From Haberlea rhodopensis (Eukaryota; Streptophyta; Magnoliopsida; Lamiales; Gesneriaceae), in NCBI GenBank assembly GCA_907163345.1, contig CAJQUN010000020.1, positions 5,825,722-5,889,721 on the forward strand: a DNA stretch of 64,000 nt, in the 5' to 3' direction. The first letter of the stretch is position 1; each line of letters starts with the position of its first letter. The position numbers were made by a program, and so were the translations under genes. The notes under the pieces were generated by a model. That model saw nothing but the letters and a program-made list of their open reading frames with translations, was not told where the DNA came from and ran no database searches. Below, one piece after another: positions 36,148 through 47,414 of this stretch.

Positions 36148-37749
36148 CTAATATACTGTGCTGGATTTAACAAATGTCATTTGTTTGATTTTGTTCTTTA
36201 CCAGCAACAGTTCAGATTCATCTTTGGTGGATTCTTTGGTGTCAAAGCCTATGCCGGTGAAATCACCAACGTTTCTTTGTACCTCTTGTAATTCTTCCAA
36301 AGATGTTCTGGACTTTGTCCATGTTTTGAATATATGAGAAAGCTTAGCATTTTGTGTGCTAATTCTCTTATTTTCTTCATGGAGCTGATCATAGGAGATT
36401 TTCAGCTTATTCAGCTCGATCTGAAGATTGTTGCACTCACCCTGCTCAGAGCAGCTTGGTTTGTTGTGCTCATCCATTTGATCATTGAATTTATCTTTAT
36501 TTTTCTCAAATGATTCAGCTAAGATCCTATAATCATTAGCCATGTCTTGCAGTGCGGACATGAGCTCTTCACGTGTAAATTCATTTGAGTCAAAATCAAA
36601 TACCTCGTCTGTCTGACTCATCTCTTCGTCTGCCATTAGACATTGAATATCTTCTTCGCTTTCGCTGGAAGAATATTCGGAGTTGTCTGAATCGGAGTCA
36701 GTCTGAGCCCACTTGTTGTTTCCTTCTTCAACTACTAGGACCTTTTGGGACTTTCCATGATTTTTTTGATCTTTGTAGTGCTTCTTTTTCCTGTCATCGC
36801 GATGCTTCTCCTTCCGTTCTTCTTTCTTCGGTCTGGTGCAATCTGCAATGAAATGTCCGGTCTTACCACAATTGTAGCAAGCCTGATCATTAACAGCATC
36901 GTCCTTTCTTGGCTTATAATGATGAGAGGGTTTAAAGTTCCTCTTATTTTTAGACATGAATTTACCAAATTTCTTGATAAATAATGACAAAGCATCATTA
37001 CTTATCTGTTCGATAGATCGATCTGATGTGGAGGCGATCTGTTCTGGAATAGCTGCCAGTGCTTTGTTTGGTTGAGAGATGAATGGCTCTGCTTCACCTC
37101 TGCTTATCAGTTCGAACTCATATGTTTTAAGATCTACGAACAGATCATGAAGTTCAACCTTGTTCAGATCTTTGGACTCCCTCATAGCAATGGTCTTTAC
37201 ATCCCATTCTTTTGGCAGGGCTCTTATAACTTTCAGAGCGATCTCTCTGTTTGAGTATTCCTTGCCCAGACCATTCAGTTCATTAATGATGCCAGTGACT
37301 CTTTCATCAAACTCGTTTAGAGTTTCTCCATTCTTCATCTTTATGCTCTCAAATCTTTGAAGAGCAACAGTCAGCTTGTTTTCTTTGGTCTGGTCATTGC
37401 CTTCACATAGCTGTGCTATCTTCTCCCGAATTTCTTTGGCAGTAGAGCACATTTTGATTTTGCTGAACATGTTCTTGTCCAATGTCTTGAACAAGATGTC
37501 TTTGGCAACGTTGTCAAGATTTTCTTTCTTTCTTTCCTCATTCGTCCAGAGGGATCTGTCCTTCTCTACCATTTGTGGTTCTCCACCAGTAATGGCGACT
37601 GCTGTATTGATTTTCAGAATCTTCATTGGTCCATCAGTGATGACGAACCACATACTGTCATCCTAAGCTGCCAGATGAGCTTGCATTCTGATTCTCCAGT
37701 CATCATAGTCTTCTTTTGAGAACATAGGAATTTTGTTGAATGATGCCAT
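36148..37749 (-). pseudogene. Copia gag polyprotein
   Basis: An ATG at 37749 begins MASFNKIPMFSKEDYDDW, the usual copia gag start, just 36 bp from the primer site. A TAG at 37665-37663 stops it after 28 codons. The rest (37653-36148, 501 residues from an internal Met) is open. It has the gag helical domain (LQRFESIKMKNGETLNEFDER, YSNREIALKVIRALPKEWD), a single CCHC zinc knuckle (CYNCGKTGHFIADC, about 36846-36887), a Lys/Arg-rich tail and an acidic Asp/Ser/Glu region. Then comes a long coiled-coil-like C-terminus. Gag packages element RNA into virus-like particles. The early stop makes it inactive unless read through. Confidence 0.88.
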
Positions 37750-37784
37750 CAGCTCAAGTGTCTTTGTGCTGATTAAGATGACCT

Positions 37785-37796
37785 GCTATGATACCA
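37785..37796 (-). promoter_or_regulatory. Primer-binding site, one mismatch
   Basis: On the minus strand TGGTATCATAGC, one base from the consensus TGGTATCAGAGC, two bases after the 5' LTR end. Confidence 0.85.
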
Positions 37797-37798
37797 CT

Positions 37799-38969
37799 TG
37801 TTAGATCGGTTCGAAGTGTTTAGAGGGGGGGTGAATGAACACTCCTTCTAAAATTTAATCCCTTGTGATTTCTTTCGGATTAGTGAAAGAAATCTGTTTC
37901 TTAATCAACTCCTTTATAGAACAGACCACTGAATGTATAAGTGCGGAACGGTCTGTTTATATTTGTAAGAGCGGCTCGATGGCTTGAATGAAAGAACAAG
38001 TGCAGAAAGATAAGAACACAGAATATGTTTCTGGAAGTTCGAAGGTGGTGTAATCCTTCTACGTCTCCCTTTCTTCCAATTAAGGAAGGTTTATACTAGA
38101 AGACTTTGATTTATACAATCCCGTTGTACAAACCCGATTCAGGCTGGATTTACCTCACTACCAGTCTGAAACTCCTAGTCACTCAATCTGTTCAGACACT
38201 TTCTGTCTGACAGTTACAATTTGTTTCTCACTTTTGTTTTTCAGTACAGAATACACAAGATGCGCACAGTGATCCTAAATGATCAAATATTACAAAGTAA
38301 TCGTGCTTAAGAATAATTTCAGCTCGAGAGCTTCTGAGCTTGTAAGCTTGTGCTGTTTAGCTTTCTTGTGCGTTTTTCAATTTTTCAGACTCTGTCTTGA
38401 GCTCTTCTGTTGCATCCTTTTATAGTTGCATGTACCAACGACATTATTTCCTTTAATGTGCAACTCTTGACTCTGCTTAATCTCTGAGTAAGCTACAGTC
38501 TTCTTCTTCAGGATATTTGCCGTTCTGGTTCATGCTTTCGGCGACTGTCAGGTAAGCTCTTCTTTGTCTTCTTACCTTTTATGGCAATTTTCAGTCTTTG
38601 GTCCTTTGTAGCATTAATTACGACATTACATGCTACAATAAATAGCCGTTAATGATTCGGACTGAAGAGCCATTCTTTATGCATCCTTGACTGCTCTGAT
38701 CTGATAAAGATTGATATCGATCTGAAGCTTCGATCTAGTCAGTCTGATATCCATCGATCTGGTCTGATATGTGATATGCCTTATCAGCTTGTTCTGTTTG
38801 AGCTATCGATCTGGTCAGTCTGATTTCCCTCGATCCGGTCTGATATGCTTTGTCATCATATCAGCTTGATCTGTTTTGGGCGATCGATCTGGTCAGTCTG
38901 ATTTCCCTCGATCCGGTCTGATATGTTTTGTCATCTTTAAAATCTCATCGATAAGGTTCGGAACTAACA
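37799..38969 (-). mobile_element. 5' LTR of the Sirevirus-like element
   Basis: A 1,171-bp LTR. On the minus strand it starts TGTTAGTTCCGAACC and ends CCGATCTAACA. Its U3 part (38750-38940) carries tandem repeats built of CGATCTGGTCAGTCTGAT and CCTCGATCCGGTCTGATATG. An adjacent 5-mer AGGTT (38970-38974) may be one half of its target duplication. The other half is lost with the 3' end. Its target was a copia LTR. Confidence 0.82.
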
Positions 38970-39375
38970 AGGTTAATGGGGATTTAATGAATTATCACAA
39001 AACCTAATACCCACCATAAAATAGAGCTCTCGGTCGTCCTTTCATTGAGCACCACTCTCGTCGCCGCCGCCGTGGGTTTGTGGGCTTTTTGGTCGGCCGC
39101 CGTTGATTGGTTGTTGAACCGTGAGTTCAGTTTTGGTTTAAGAACGAGTCTAGCAGCTTGTTCTTGAACACCCTTTCGATTTGATCGTGTGGATGCCGTA
39201 GAGACGAAGGTGCAAATCTTTGTTCGTGACTCGAGGACTTGCAACGAGGATTCTGCTACAAACGCGCTACAAGGGTACGATTCTTAATCAATCTCGATAT
39301 GATCACTTTGTATAGGTCCTTTGGTAGGAATCCAATTTTATATTCCGCTGCATATTGTATGATGGATTCCTAACA
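38970..39375 (+). mobile_element. Copia LTR fragment (3' part)
   Basis: It aligns with 43690-44109: AAAACCTA.TA.CCACC, the CG-rich GCCGCCGCC stretch, TTCGATTTGATCGTGTGGAT, CGCTACAAGGGTA and GGATTCCTAACA at the end. The 5' part is missing where the Sirevirus-like LTR begins. Confidence 0.82.
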
Positions 39376-39609
39376 ATATGGGCAGCCTCTGCACTACCTG
39401 ACTTATCTTCATCTAAAGAGAGGATTGGAACTGATGATGAGAATGTTCCCTTGGATATGATCATCCATCCTCAGAAAGCTGAGGTCAGTATCTGGATCAT
39501 TGAACAGGTTCATCGCCGTACATCTCCATATCATCTGGTTAAACTCTGGGAAACTGATCCCAGCCATCATGTTCTCATTGATGGCATTCTCCCGAAGCTC
39601 CGACCCTGA
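39376..39609 (+). pseudogene. Unidentified host-like terminal exon, next to LTR fragment
   Basis: Immediately after the LTR end, an AG acceptor-like site (ATATGGGCAG) is followed by about 75 open codons. Their composition is strongly protein-like (ERIGTDDENVPLDM, SIWIIEQVHRRTSPYHL, VKLWETDPSHHVLIDG), and they end at a TGA (39607-39609) after GILPKLRP. Codon use and balanced amino acids differ from the chance frames around it, and I find no retroelement domain. I do not recognise the family. It could be the last exon of a host gene whose upstream exons were pushed away or lost. The exon-like blocks at 20263-20640 are on the same strand and are a candidate partner. Confidence 0.5.
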
Positions 39610-40033
39610 ATCAAATATCAGGGAGAAGGAAATCATCTGGAAGCAGCTTCTAGTGTAACTTAAGATTTATGAATACTATATTTCTTTAATTAAACTATAT
39701 CTATGGATACCAAGATTTTACTTTTCCTGTTGATTAAGCTTAATGCAGTTATTAGATTATCAACTTGATTGCATATAGTATGTTTGGCGAGTCATGCCAT
39801 TGATTCCAATACCTTCGTGGTAAATTTGTATCGGATGGACGTTTCTATTACCAATAATCACAGAAGGGGGATTTTTGGAAATAAGTGGAAGGTGCCTTTA
39901 GATGAAGTTTTTTGAAGATTAGGTATTTTTTTTAGGGGGGGGGGGGGGGGAGAGAAAATGTAGGAAACAAGATTAAAGGGAAAATGTAAGAAGAGGAAAG
40001 ATAGATTTTTAGGGATGGAGAATTTCTGGTTGG
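39610..40033. other. Probable 3' flank of the exon-like block
   Basis: AT-rich DNA with no frame of note. A run of about 17 G lies at 39937-39953. No clear AATAAA near the stop. Confidence 0.4.
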
Positions 40034-40041
40034 ATTTATAG

Positions 40042-40430
40042 AAGGGATGTAAAATATTTGATTCGTATTTATTTGAGTCGAACTCAAACATGTTTGAACT
40101 TTTTTCGAGCCGAACTCGAGCCCAAATTATTTTGTTTGATAACTCACGAACTTTAATAAATTATTAAGATATATAATTTTATATTAAATAAATATATTTC
40201 GAGCCTTTCAAGTTTTTATTTTCGAGTAATAGTTCGAATAGCTCTCAAGCATGTTCTAACTTTTCGAGCCGAACTTGAGCTCGGGCTTTAATTCAAGCCG
40301 AACTCGAGCCAAAAAATTTAAATTATTCGAACTTCGAATCGAGCTCGAGCTCGAATAGACTTATTTCGAGCCGAATTCGAGCTTTAAAATTTCCTTCGTA
40401 TTCGACTCGATTCAGTTCGTTTACACCCTA
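40042..40430. mobile_element. hAT MITE, 389 bp, perfect 8-bp TSD
   Basis: The ends are AAGGGATGTAAA and TTTACACCCTA. The flanks are identical octamers ATTTATAG (40034-40041 and 40431-40438). The interior is a dense array of TTCGAGCCGAACTCGAGC-type words in both orientations, a pattern seen in a widespread plant hAT MITE group. No coding sequence. Confidence 0.85.
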
Positions 40431-40521
40431 ATTTATAGGAAAAATGAAATTATTATGGGTCCATTTGGATTGATGATTTTGAAACCATGAACTTCAAATT
40501 AATGATTTCAAATTCATTTAA

Positions 40522-42614
40522 TTGTTTGTTAGAAACAACAATAGTCATACTGACCGTGTTCCATCTAAATCAGTTGAAAAGACACCATATGAGATATGGA
40601 CTAGGAAACGTCCTAGTATGTTTTTTATAAAGATTTGGGGTTGTGAGGCTTACGTGAGACGTCACGCCTCCAATAAACTTGGACCCAAATCTGATAAGTG
40701 TTTATTTGTGGGGTATCCAAAGGAAACGAAAGGATACTATTTCTATTATCCCACTGAGAACAAAGTAGTTGTTGCTCGGACTGGTGTCTTCTTGAAAGAG
40801 AATTTATTTCGAGAAGAACCAGTGGGAGACAAATAGAACTTATTGAAGTTCAACCACAAGAAACATTGAACATGATATTGAGATGGAAACAGAGCAGACA
40901 CCACAAGTTGTTGTGGATGAAATGCCTGCTCAAGAGACACAAGCCCAGCGTAGGTCTGTAAGAGAACACCGTGAGCCACAGAGATATGGATTTCTTGTGA
41001 CTCAACAAGGTGACTTACTACTTATTGATGAGGATGAGCCGTCATCTTATCAAGAATCTATAATGGGCCCTGATTCTGAGAAATGGCAAGAGGCCATGAA
41101 ATCTGAGATGGAATCCATGTATGCAAACCAAGTATGGACTTTGGTTGACCCGCCTGAACGGGTATGACCCATAGGGTGCAAATGGATTTTCAAGAAAAAG
41201 ACCGACATTGATGGTAATGTACAAATCTTTAAAGGTCGACTGGTTGCTAAAGGTTTCAAACAAATTCATGGTATTGACTATGATGAAACTTTTTCACCAG
41301 TTGCCATGGTTAAATCCATTAGGATCTTACTTGCAATAGCTGCATTTCATGATTATGAAATCTGGCAGATGGATGTCAAAACAGCTTTCCTTAATGGAAA
41401 TTTAATTGAGGATGTGTACATGACACAACCTGAGGGTTTTGTCGATCCAAAGGATGCTGGAAAGATATGCAAGCTACAACGATCCATTTATGGATTGAAG
41501 CAAGCTTCTCGAAGTTGGAATCTTTGTTTTGATGATGCAGTCAAAGAGTTTGGTTTCATCAAAAACGTAGATGAACCTTGTGTATACAAGAAGGTCAGTG
41601 GGAGCATAATTATCTTCCTAGTGTTGTATGTAGATGACATACTTCTCATTGAGAATGATATCCCTACCTTACAATCTGTAAATATTTGGCTAGGGAATTG
41701 CTTTTCTATGAAAGACTTGGGTGAAGCCACCTATGTATTAGGTATCAAGATCTATAGAGATAGATCAAGAAGATTACTTGGCCTAAGTCAAAGTGCATAC
41801 ATAGACAAAGTGCTAAAACGGTTTAGCATGCAAGAATCAAAGAAAGGATTCGTGCCTATGACACATGGGATACATCTCTCGAAGGATCAGTGTCCTTCAA
41901 CACCAGATGAGAGACAACGCATGAGTAAGATTCCATATGCGTCAGCTATAGGATCTATCATGTATGCCATGATATGTACTCGTCCCGATGTCTCGTATGC
42001 TCTGAGCATGACGAGCAGATATCAGGTTGATCCAGGTGAATGTCACTGGATTGCTGTCAAGAATATCCTGAAGTACTTGAGAAGAACTAAGGATACATTC
42101 TTGATTTATGGAGGTGAGGAAGAGCTCAATGTAATGGGTTACACTGATGCAAGCTTCCAAACCGACAAAGATGATTTCCGATCGCAATCAGGATATGTGT
42201 TTTGCCAATGGAGGTGCTGTGAGCTGGAAGAGTTCAAAGCAAGAGACAGTAGCCGATTCTACAACTGAAGCTGAATACATTGCTGCCTCAGATGCAGCAA
42301 ATGAAGCTGTTTGGATCAAGAAGTTCGTTTCTGAACTTGGGGTGATGCCTAGCATACTAGATCCGATTGAACTCTATTGTGACAACAATGGAGCCATCGC
42401 ATTGGCTAAGGAACCTAGATCTCACCAAAGATCCAAGCACATACTTCGCCGCTTTCATTTCATTCGAGAAATCGTTGAAAGAGGAGATGTAAAAATATGC
42501 AAAGTACCAACTGATGATAATGTATCTGACCCATTGATGAAGCCACTGTCACAGCAGAAGCATGATCGTCATACTAGATCTCTAGGCATTAAGTATATGT
42601 CTGATTGGTCTTAG
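40522..42614 (+). pseudogene. Copia pol, 5'-truncated (integrase end, RT, RNase H)
   Basis: It begins inside the integrase C-terminal region (RVPSKSVEKTPYEIWT, GCEAYVRRH). A frameshift near 40840-40880 follows, then the RT N-terminal linker. A TGA at 41165-41167 lies in the WTLVDPP...PIGCKWIFKKK block. RT follows (QMDVKTAFLNG, QRSIYGLKQASRSW, VLYVDDILLI, CTRPDVSYALSM). Another frameshift near 42200 moves to RNase H (STTEAEYIAASDAANEAVW, LYCDNNGAIALAKEP, HILRRFHFIREIV), with a natural stop at 42614. There is no 5' LTR, gag or protease. The purine tract and 3' LTR follow directly. Confidence 0.92.
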
Positions 42615-42617
42615 TGC

Positions 42618-42629
42618 AAGTGGGAGATT
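42618..42629 (+). promoter_or_regulatory. Polypurine tract
   Basis: AAGTGGGAGATT immediately before the 3' LTR, the usual copia plus-strand primer. Confidence 0.85.
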
Positions 42630-44109
42630 TGTTGGGATATGCCCTAAGACAACTCATTATATGATTGTTTATGACATACAATGTATTATGGTTTTATTAA
42701 TGGCAATTCATTATTATATATTATTCGAGTATCTGTGTAATATGAATTAATATAGAAGTTAATGTCCTTTGAATAATATTGTATTGTTCTTAAAGATTGT
42801 CCCTAGTCAAGTATTATAATGAATCGTGATAATGATAATGCGTTGAGACGAGTATGTTTTGATTGATGAATTGTTCATAGATATGAGATATCAAATCAAC
42901 ACATGGGTACATGTTAGAGAACACTGTACTGGACAGACCCACCGTGAGAATGCTACATGGATAGTTATATGAGTGTCATAAGCAATTCTAATAGTGATAC
43001 TAGTGTATGTAATCCTTACGATTTGAGATCATCTGAGATCCCAACATAAGGAGTTATGTATCTTGATATTGTCAAATGGTACATGTAACGGGGTAAACTA
43101 TAAAGACAACTATTGGATACACTACGAATTATGTAGAGGGATGTTGATTGATCGAGATAGGATTTGTCCCTCCAATATAACAGGAGAAGTGTTTGGGCCC
43201 TTGATCAAGTGAGACTAAAATGCATGGCCATGCTCGAATAAGTCGATATGTGATATCGAGCGTATTCGTTTATTCTAGTTCTACTTGGGGATCAAGAAAT
43301 AAAAGATTGAATATACGAGTATGACTATTCCATGACTCATGTTCAATCTAAACACATTGGACAAATGGATTAAGTTGCATGGTTAATATTATCACAATTC
43401 ATAGGTTATGTCGAGTCAATGACATTCTTGTAATTTGGGTAGCCTTGATGTGTTGCTAGATACCGCTCATTGCTTGTGACATAAAATTAGATTTTATGTT
43501 GCTCCCAACAGTGCAAGATCCTATCGGGTCGCACAAAAGATTAAATCGATAAAGGGAGATAAAATTCATTAGATGAATTAATTAATTAAAAAGAGACTTA
43601 ATTACAAATATTAGATATATGGATTTAATTAAGATGTTGGGTTTGGGCCAATGAGGCTTTTTGAAAGCCTTTAATTAAATCTAATATTAGATATAATAAG
43701 CTAACAAGGGTTTGAGATGATTAAGTGTTAATTTTTCTAAAACCTAGTAGCCACCCAAAAAGGCATTCGGCCGCCCCTCTCATCCGAGAAGCATCGGCAA
43801 CCGCCGCCGCCTTGGTTGATCATCCGACCGCCGTTTATCGGTTGTGAACCGTGTGTGTCTTTGTTTCGGTTGAAGAACAAGTCTAGCAACTTGTTCTTTA
43901 ACGTCCCTTTCGATTTGATCGTGTGGATACCGTAGAGACAAAGGTGCAAATCTTTGTTCGTGACTCGTGGTGTTGCAAAGAGAAATCTGCTTCAAACACG
44001 CTACAAGGGTATGATTCTATTCAATCTCGATATGATTACTTTGTATAGGTCCTTGGTAGGAATCCAGTTTTTATTTTCCGTTGCGTATTGCTTGATCGGA
44101 TTTCTAACA
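42630..44109 (+). mobile_element. Copia 3' LTR
   Basis: 1,480 bp from TGTTGGGATATGCCCT to GGATTTCTAACA. It is related to the 5' LTR at 9448-10716 and to the fragment at 38970-39375. It lies downstream of the pol relic and purine tract. Confidence 0.9.
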
Positions 44110-44520
44110 GTTGGGTGGATATTTAGATATCTACGGACTACGGGGCACCTACAATTTGAGATTGCAATATGGAGGATCCAGACTTGAACTTACATGTTAC
44201 AGTTATGCGGACATGTCTGGAGATGTTGACTCATGGGAATCAACATAAGGTTACCTGATTACCTTTGCAGGGGAAGATGTGCCACATTGGAAGTGTGTGA
44301 CCTTGTCAACAACAGAAGTAAAGTTCATTACAACAACTGACACATGCAAGGGATTGCCGTGGATGAAAGGGTTCTTGGAGGAATTAAATTTTAGCAAGAT
44401 CAATACAAGTTGTTATGTGATAGTCAGAGTGCAATCAATATTGAGAACATAGAGAAAAATGGATCCGATGGAAGAACAGTTGCATCTTTGATCAAATTCA
44501 CAAAATGAGCTTGATGGGAG
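44110..44520 (+). pseudogene. RNase H relic of a second copia element
   Basis: Right after the LTR the sequence reads, in shifting frames, FRYLRTTGHL, then SYADMSGDVDS-like, LITFAGEDVPHWK, TLSTTEVKFITTTDTCKGLPWMKGFLEELNF and INTSCYVI. This is the copia RNase H region (KYLKGT...DADMAGDVDSRKST...AVSW...LSTTEAEF). It is heavily mutated. The element at 40522-44109 apparently inserted into it, since the match begins exactly at the LTR end. The upstream part of this older element is missing. Confidence 0.75.
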
Positions 44521-44523
44521 AAT

Positions 44524-45035
44524 TGTTAATAATCAAGCCACATTCTTTGAATTCAACACACAACTTGGACAAACAATTAACACATGTTTGTGTTTAGTCA
44601 AAATTAATGGACTTGATTATGTAAACCATGATGCAAATTTTTTTGTTTTCTTTCCTAATCTCCACCTATAAATACCATTCATTCTTCATCCAAAAATCAT
44701 CCCAAAAATTCAAATTTTTTCTTTTCTACAAACAAAAATATTGAGGTAAAAGTGTGATTGATTGTTAGAATTTCTTAAGGAGATTTTTATCATTGGAATG
44801 AATATGGCTAGTGAAGAGAAAGTGAGCATAAAAAAAGAGTGTTATGAGTGAAATGCTTTGTATTATCAATTTTCTTGTCTTCTTTGTTATAAATAAAGAA
44901 GTAATCTCTTTGAGTGTTCTTGAGTGGACGTAGCTCAATTTGGGGTGGACCACTATAATATTGGTGTTCATCTTGTTCAATTGTTGATTATGTACTTGTG
45001 ATATACGCTGCATAATTATCTCAATTATATGTTGA
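44524..45035 (+). mobile_element. 3' LTR of the second copia element (right end uncertain)
   Basis: GATGGGAGAAT (purine tract, 44513-44523) is followed by TGTTAATAATCAAGCCACA, a typical copia LTR start. A TATA box (TATAAATA, about 44668) and an AATAAA (about 44892) are placed as in short copia LTRs. The 3' end is estimated near ATTATCTCAATTA; no target duplication was found. Confidence 0.6.
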
Positions 45036-45164
45036 TTTCCCTGATACCATGCACCATTGCTTTAAAGTCATTCACAATGCTGGAGATCTTAAAGAAAAAA
45101 AAAGGTCTTCTCCAGTTTTAAGTCAATTTAAACAAAAATACTGTTTTCCCTTTTCAGTAAATTA

Positions 45165-45276
45165 TTTTTACGTATATGAACCAAGAATCATGGAGTATTT
45201 TATGCAAAATCCAATTGGTAATCCTTATTCTTAATTTTTTTTACGTATATGAACCAAGAATCATGGAGTATTTTAT
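45165..45276. repeat. Short direct duplication
   Basis: TTTACGTATATGAACCAAG plus AATCATGGAGTATTTTAT occurs twice, 73 bp apart (from about 45167 and 45240). The surrounding 45050-45570 holds no gene. The stretch 45270-45560 is low in complexity, with ACAAAGAAGTCCA/ACAAGGAAGTCCA words. Confidence 0.75.
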
Positions 45277-45569
45277 TGGGGAAATTACAAGGAAGTCCAC
45301 TTTTGTGACACAAAATCTACTTAAGTCTTGGGAAAAAATCTTAGTGCATAAAAAGCATAATTGGAAACAATTTGTTGAAATAGGTCCAATTTTCAAATTT
45401 TTAAATCAATTGGGTGTTTTATAATGACTCTTTTACCCCTCAATAGTTTGATATGTTGCATTCTATCCTTTAGGCTTTTGCTTAAATTACAAAGAAGTCC
45501 ATATATAATATTTAAATATCTTTTATATCCTTATATTTATAAAAAGCAACATTTAACATCGTCTTTTTA

Positions 45570-47414
45570 CAAGTCCCCGATTTTTGCGATCCCTGGCACG
45601 AAATGGTATCCGGGGAGCAGAAATAATTATCGAAGGAGCAGGAGGTACCCCATGGTACAAAGTCAAAACTCCACCTATATATTTCCATGATACAGGTGCA
45701 GATATGCTGTTAGGAAATAATTTCCTACAGACATTCACTCAAGAGAATGAAATGAGAAGACTTATTTTCACAACTCCGTGTGATCATAAGATCATGGTAC
45801 AACGATTACGGGAGGCGTTTCATAAAAAATTCCACATTCGTTTTCGCTACAAGCGTGGTGATGAAGGAAAACTTCGACATCCAAAGATGAAAGATAAGTG
45901 GAAATTTGGAGAGGCAATTCTTCGGTTCCGACAACAAGGTCCTAGTGAAAATGATTCTCAAACTTTTGACTGGGTTAACATCATGTCTTTCAGAGAGCAG
46001 GATGAGGAAAGAGTAACTCCAGAAACCCTGTTGCTACTGAAAAGTGCTTTACGAGAAGAAGTTCCACAACGTGAAAGTACCCTCGAAGAGCGAATCACTC
46101 TAGATGATGTAGAAAAGAAGATTCATATGAACTACAACGAGGATCCACTAGCATGGTGGAACAAAAATGAGCTCAGAGCTACTTTGAAGGTGAAAACTGG
46201 AAAAGAAAATGAGTTTGTTAGGTACAGGCCGATCCCCATGAACCAAGAAGATCGAAAGGATATGCAGATCATACTTAAGGAACATCTTGACATTAAGTTA
46301 ATCTCAGCAAGTATTTCTCCATACAGCAGCCTAGGATTTCTTGTTCGTAATCATGAAGAAATTAAACGAGGAAAGCCGAGATTGGTGATCAACTATAAAG
46401 GAATCAACGAAATCTTGGAGTTCGACGGATATTTTATCCCAAGCAGAGAACATTTGGTAAATAGCATCAAGAATGCCAAAGTGTTTTCTAAATTCGATTG
46501 CAAGTCTGGGTTCTAACAGATAAAAATGGAGGAAGCAAGCAGAAAGTTTACAACATTCTCCACACCACAAGGACATTATATCTGGAATGTTATGCCAATG
46601 AGATTGGCAAATTCTCCCCAGATATATCAAAGAAAGATGGATAATTTGTTCAATGATTACTTCAGCTTCATGTTCGTTTATATTGACGACATCCTCATAG
46701 CGTCAAAAACATGAAAGAACATCTTAAACATCTGGAAATTTTTTCAGACGTTTGTTACAAGGAAGGATTAGTACTTTCTGAAAAGAAAGCAGTGATTGCT
46801 ACAAGACAGATCAAGTTCCTTGGAATCGAGATCGACGAATCTGGAATCATCCTGCAGAATCATATTGTTGAAAAAGTACAAGGATATATGGATGACCTCA
46901 AGGATTTAAAACAACTTCAAAGTTTTTTAGGAGTTGTTAATTTTGCTGGGATGTTTATCAACAATCTAGCAAACCACAGGAAGGTGTTCAGTCCACTACT
47001 CAAAAAAGATGTTAAGTTTGAGTGGAATGAAGATCACAGACAAGCTGTCAAACAGCTGAAGGAGGTTTGCAGGCAACTACCAAAGCTTGCAATACCAAAC
47101 GACGAGGATAAATTGGTATACATAGATGCAGTGATCATTGGTGGGCTGCAGTCCTCATGAAAGTTACACCAGAAGGAGAAGTGTCATGCAGATATTGCAG
47201 TGGGCTATTTGATAACCGCGAAGTTATCAGATGGCACATCAACGAGAAGGAGTTCTTTGCAGTTCGAAAGGCTTTTAAAAAATGGCCATTATTTTTACTT
47301 GCAAAGAAATTTATCTTAAAAATAGATAATACTAGTGTTAAGTCTTTTCTGAAAAATAAAATTGAATAAAAACCAGAAAGGCTAGACTTTTAAGATGGCA
47401 GGCTGAATGTCAAT
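45570..47414 (+). pseudogene. Endogenous pararetrovirus (florendovirus-like) polyprotein, 5'-truncated
   Basis: The plus-strand frames match a plant Caulimoviridae polyprotein. 45584-46516 starts in the C-terminal half of the aspartic protease (GADMLLGNNFLQTF, residues about 38-51) and enters reverse transcriptase (PRLVINYKGINE). A TAA at 46514-46516 interrupts RT. The same frame goes on through the catalytic block FVYIDDILIAS to a TGA at 46712-46714. A frameshift then leads to 46711-47160 (FLGIEIDESGI, the connection region), and another leads to the RNase H part at 47157-47369, which ends in a stop. RNase H then breaks off at the solo LTR (47415) and resumes at 48918. Movement and coat protein regions are absent. 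The closest group by layout is Florendovirus, because a second ORF follows. It is clearly defective. Confidence 0.85.

Larger units (their letters stand above)
28980..38969 (-). mobile_element. Sirevirus-like Ty1/copia element, 3'-truncated
   Basis: Read on the minus strand the order is 5' LTR (38969-37799), primer site, gag, protease, integrase, reverse transcriptase, RNase H and an extra long ORF. This is the copia domain order, and the additional 3' ORF is typical of Sireviruses. The 3' LTR and the end of the extra ORF are lost at the junction with the gypsy LTR (28979/28980). A 1.5-kb solo LTR (32025-33550) sits inside the reverse transcriptase. The coding region carries several stops and frameshifts. 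A solo LTR of the same family lies at 7045-8120. Confidence 0.85.
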
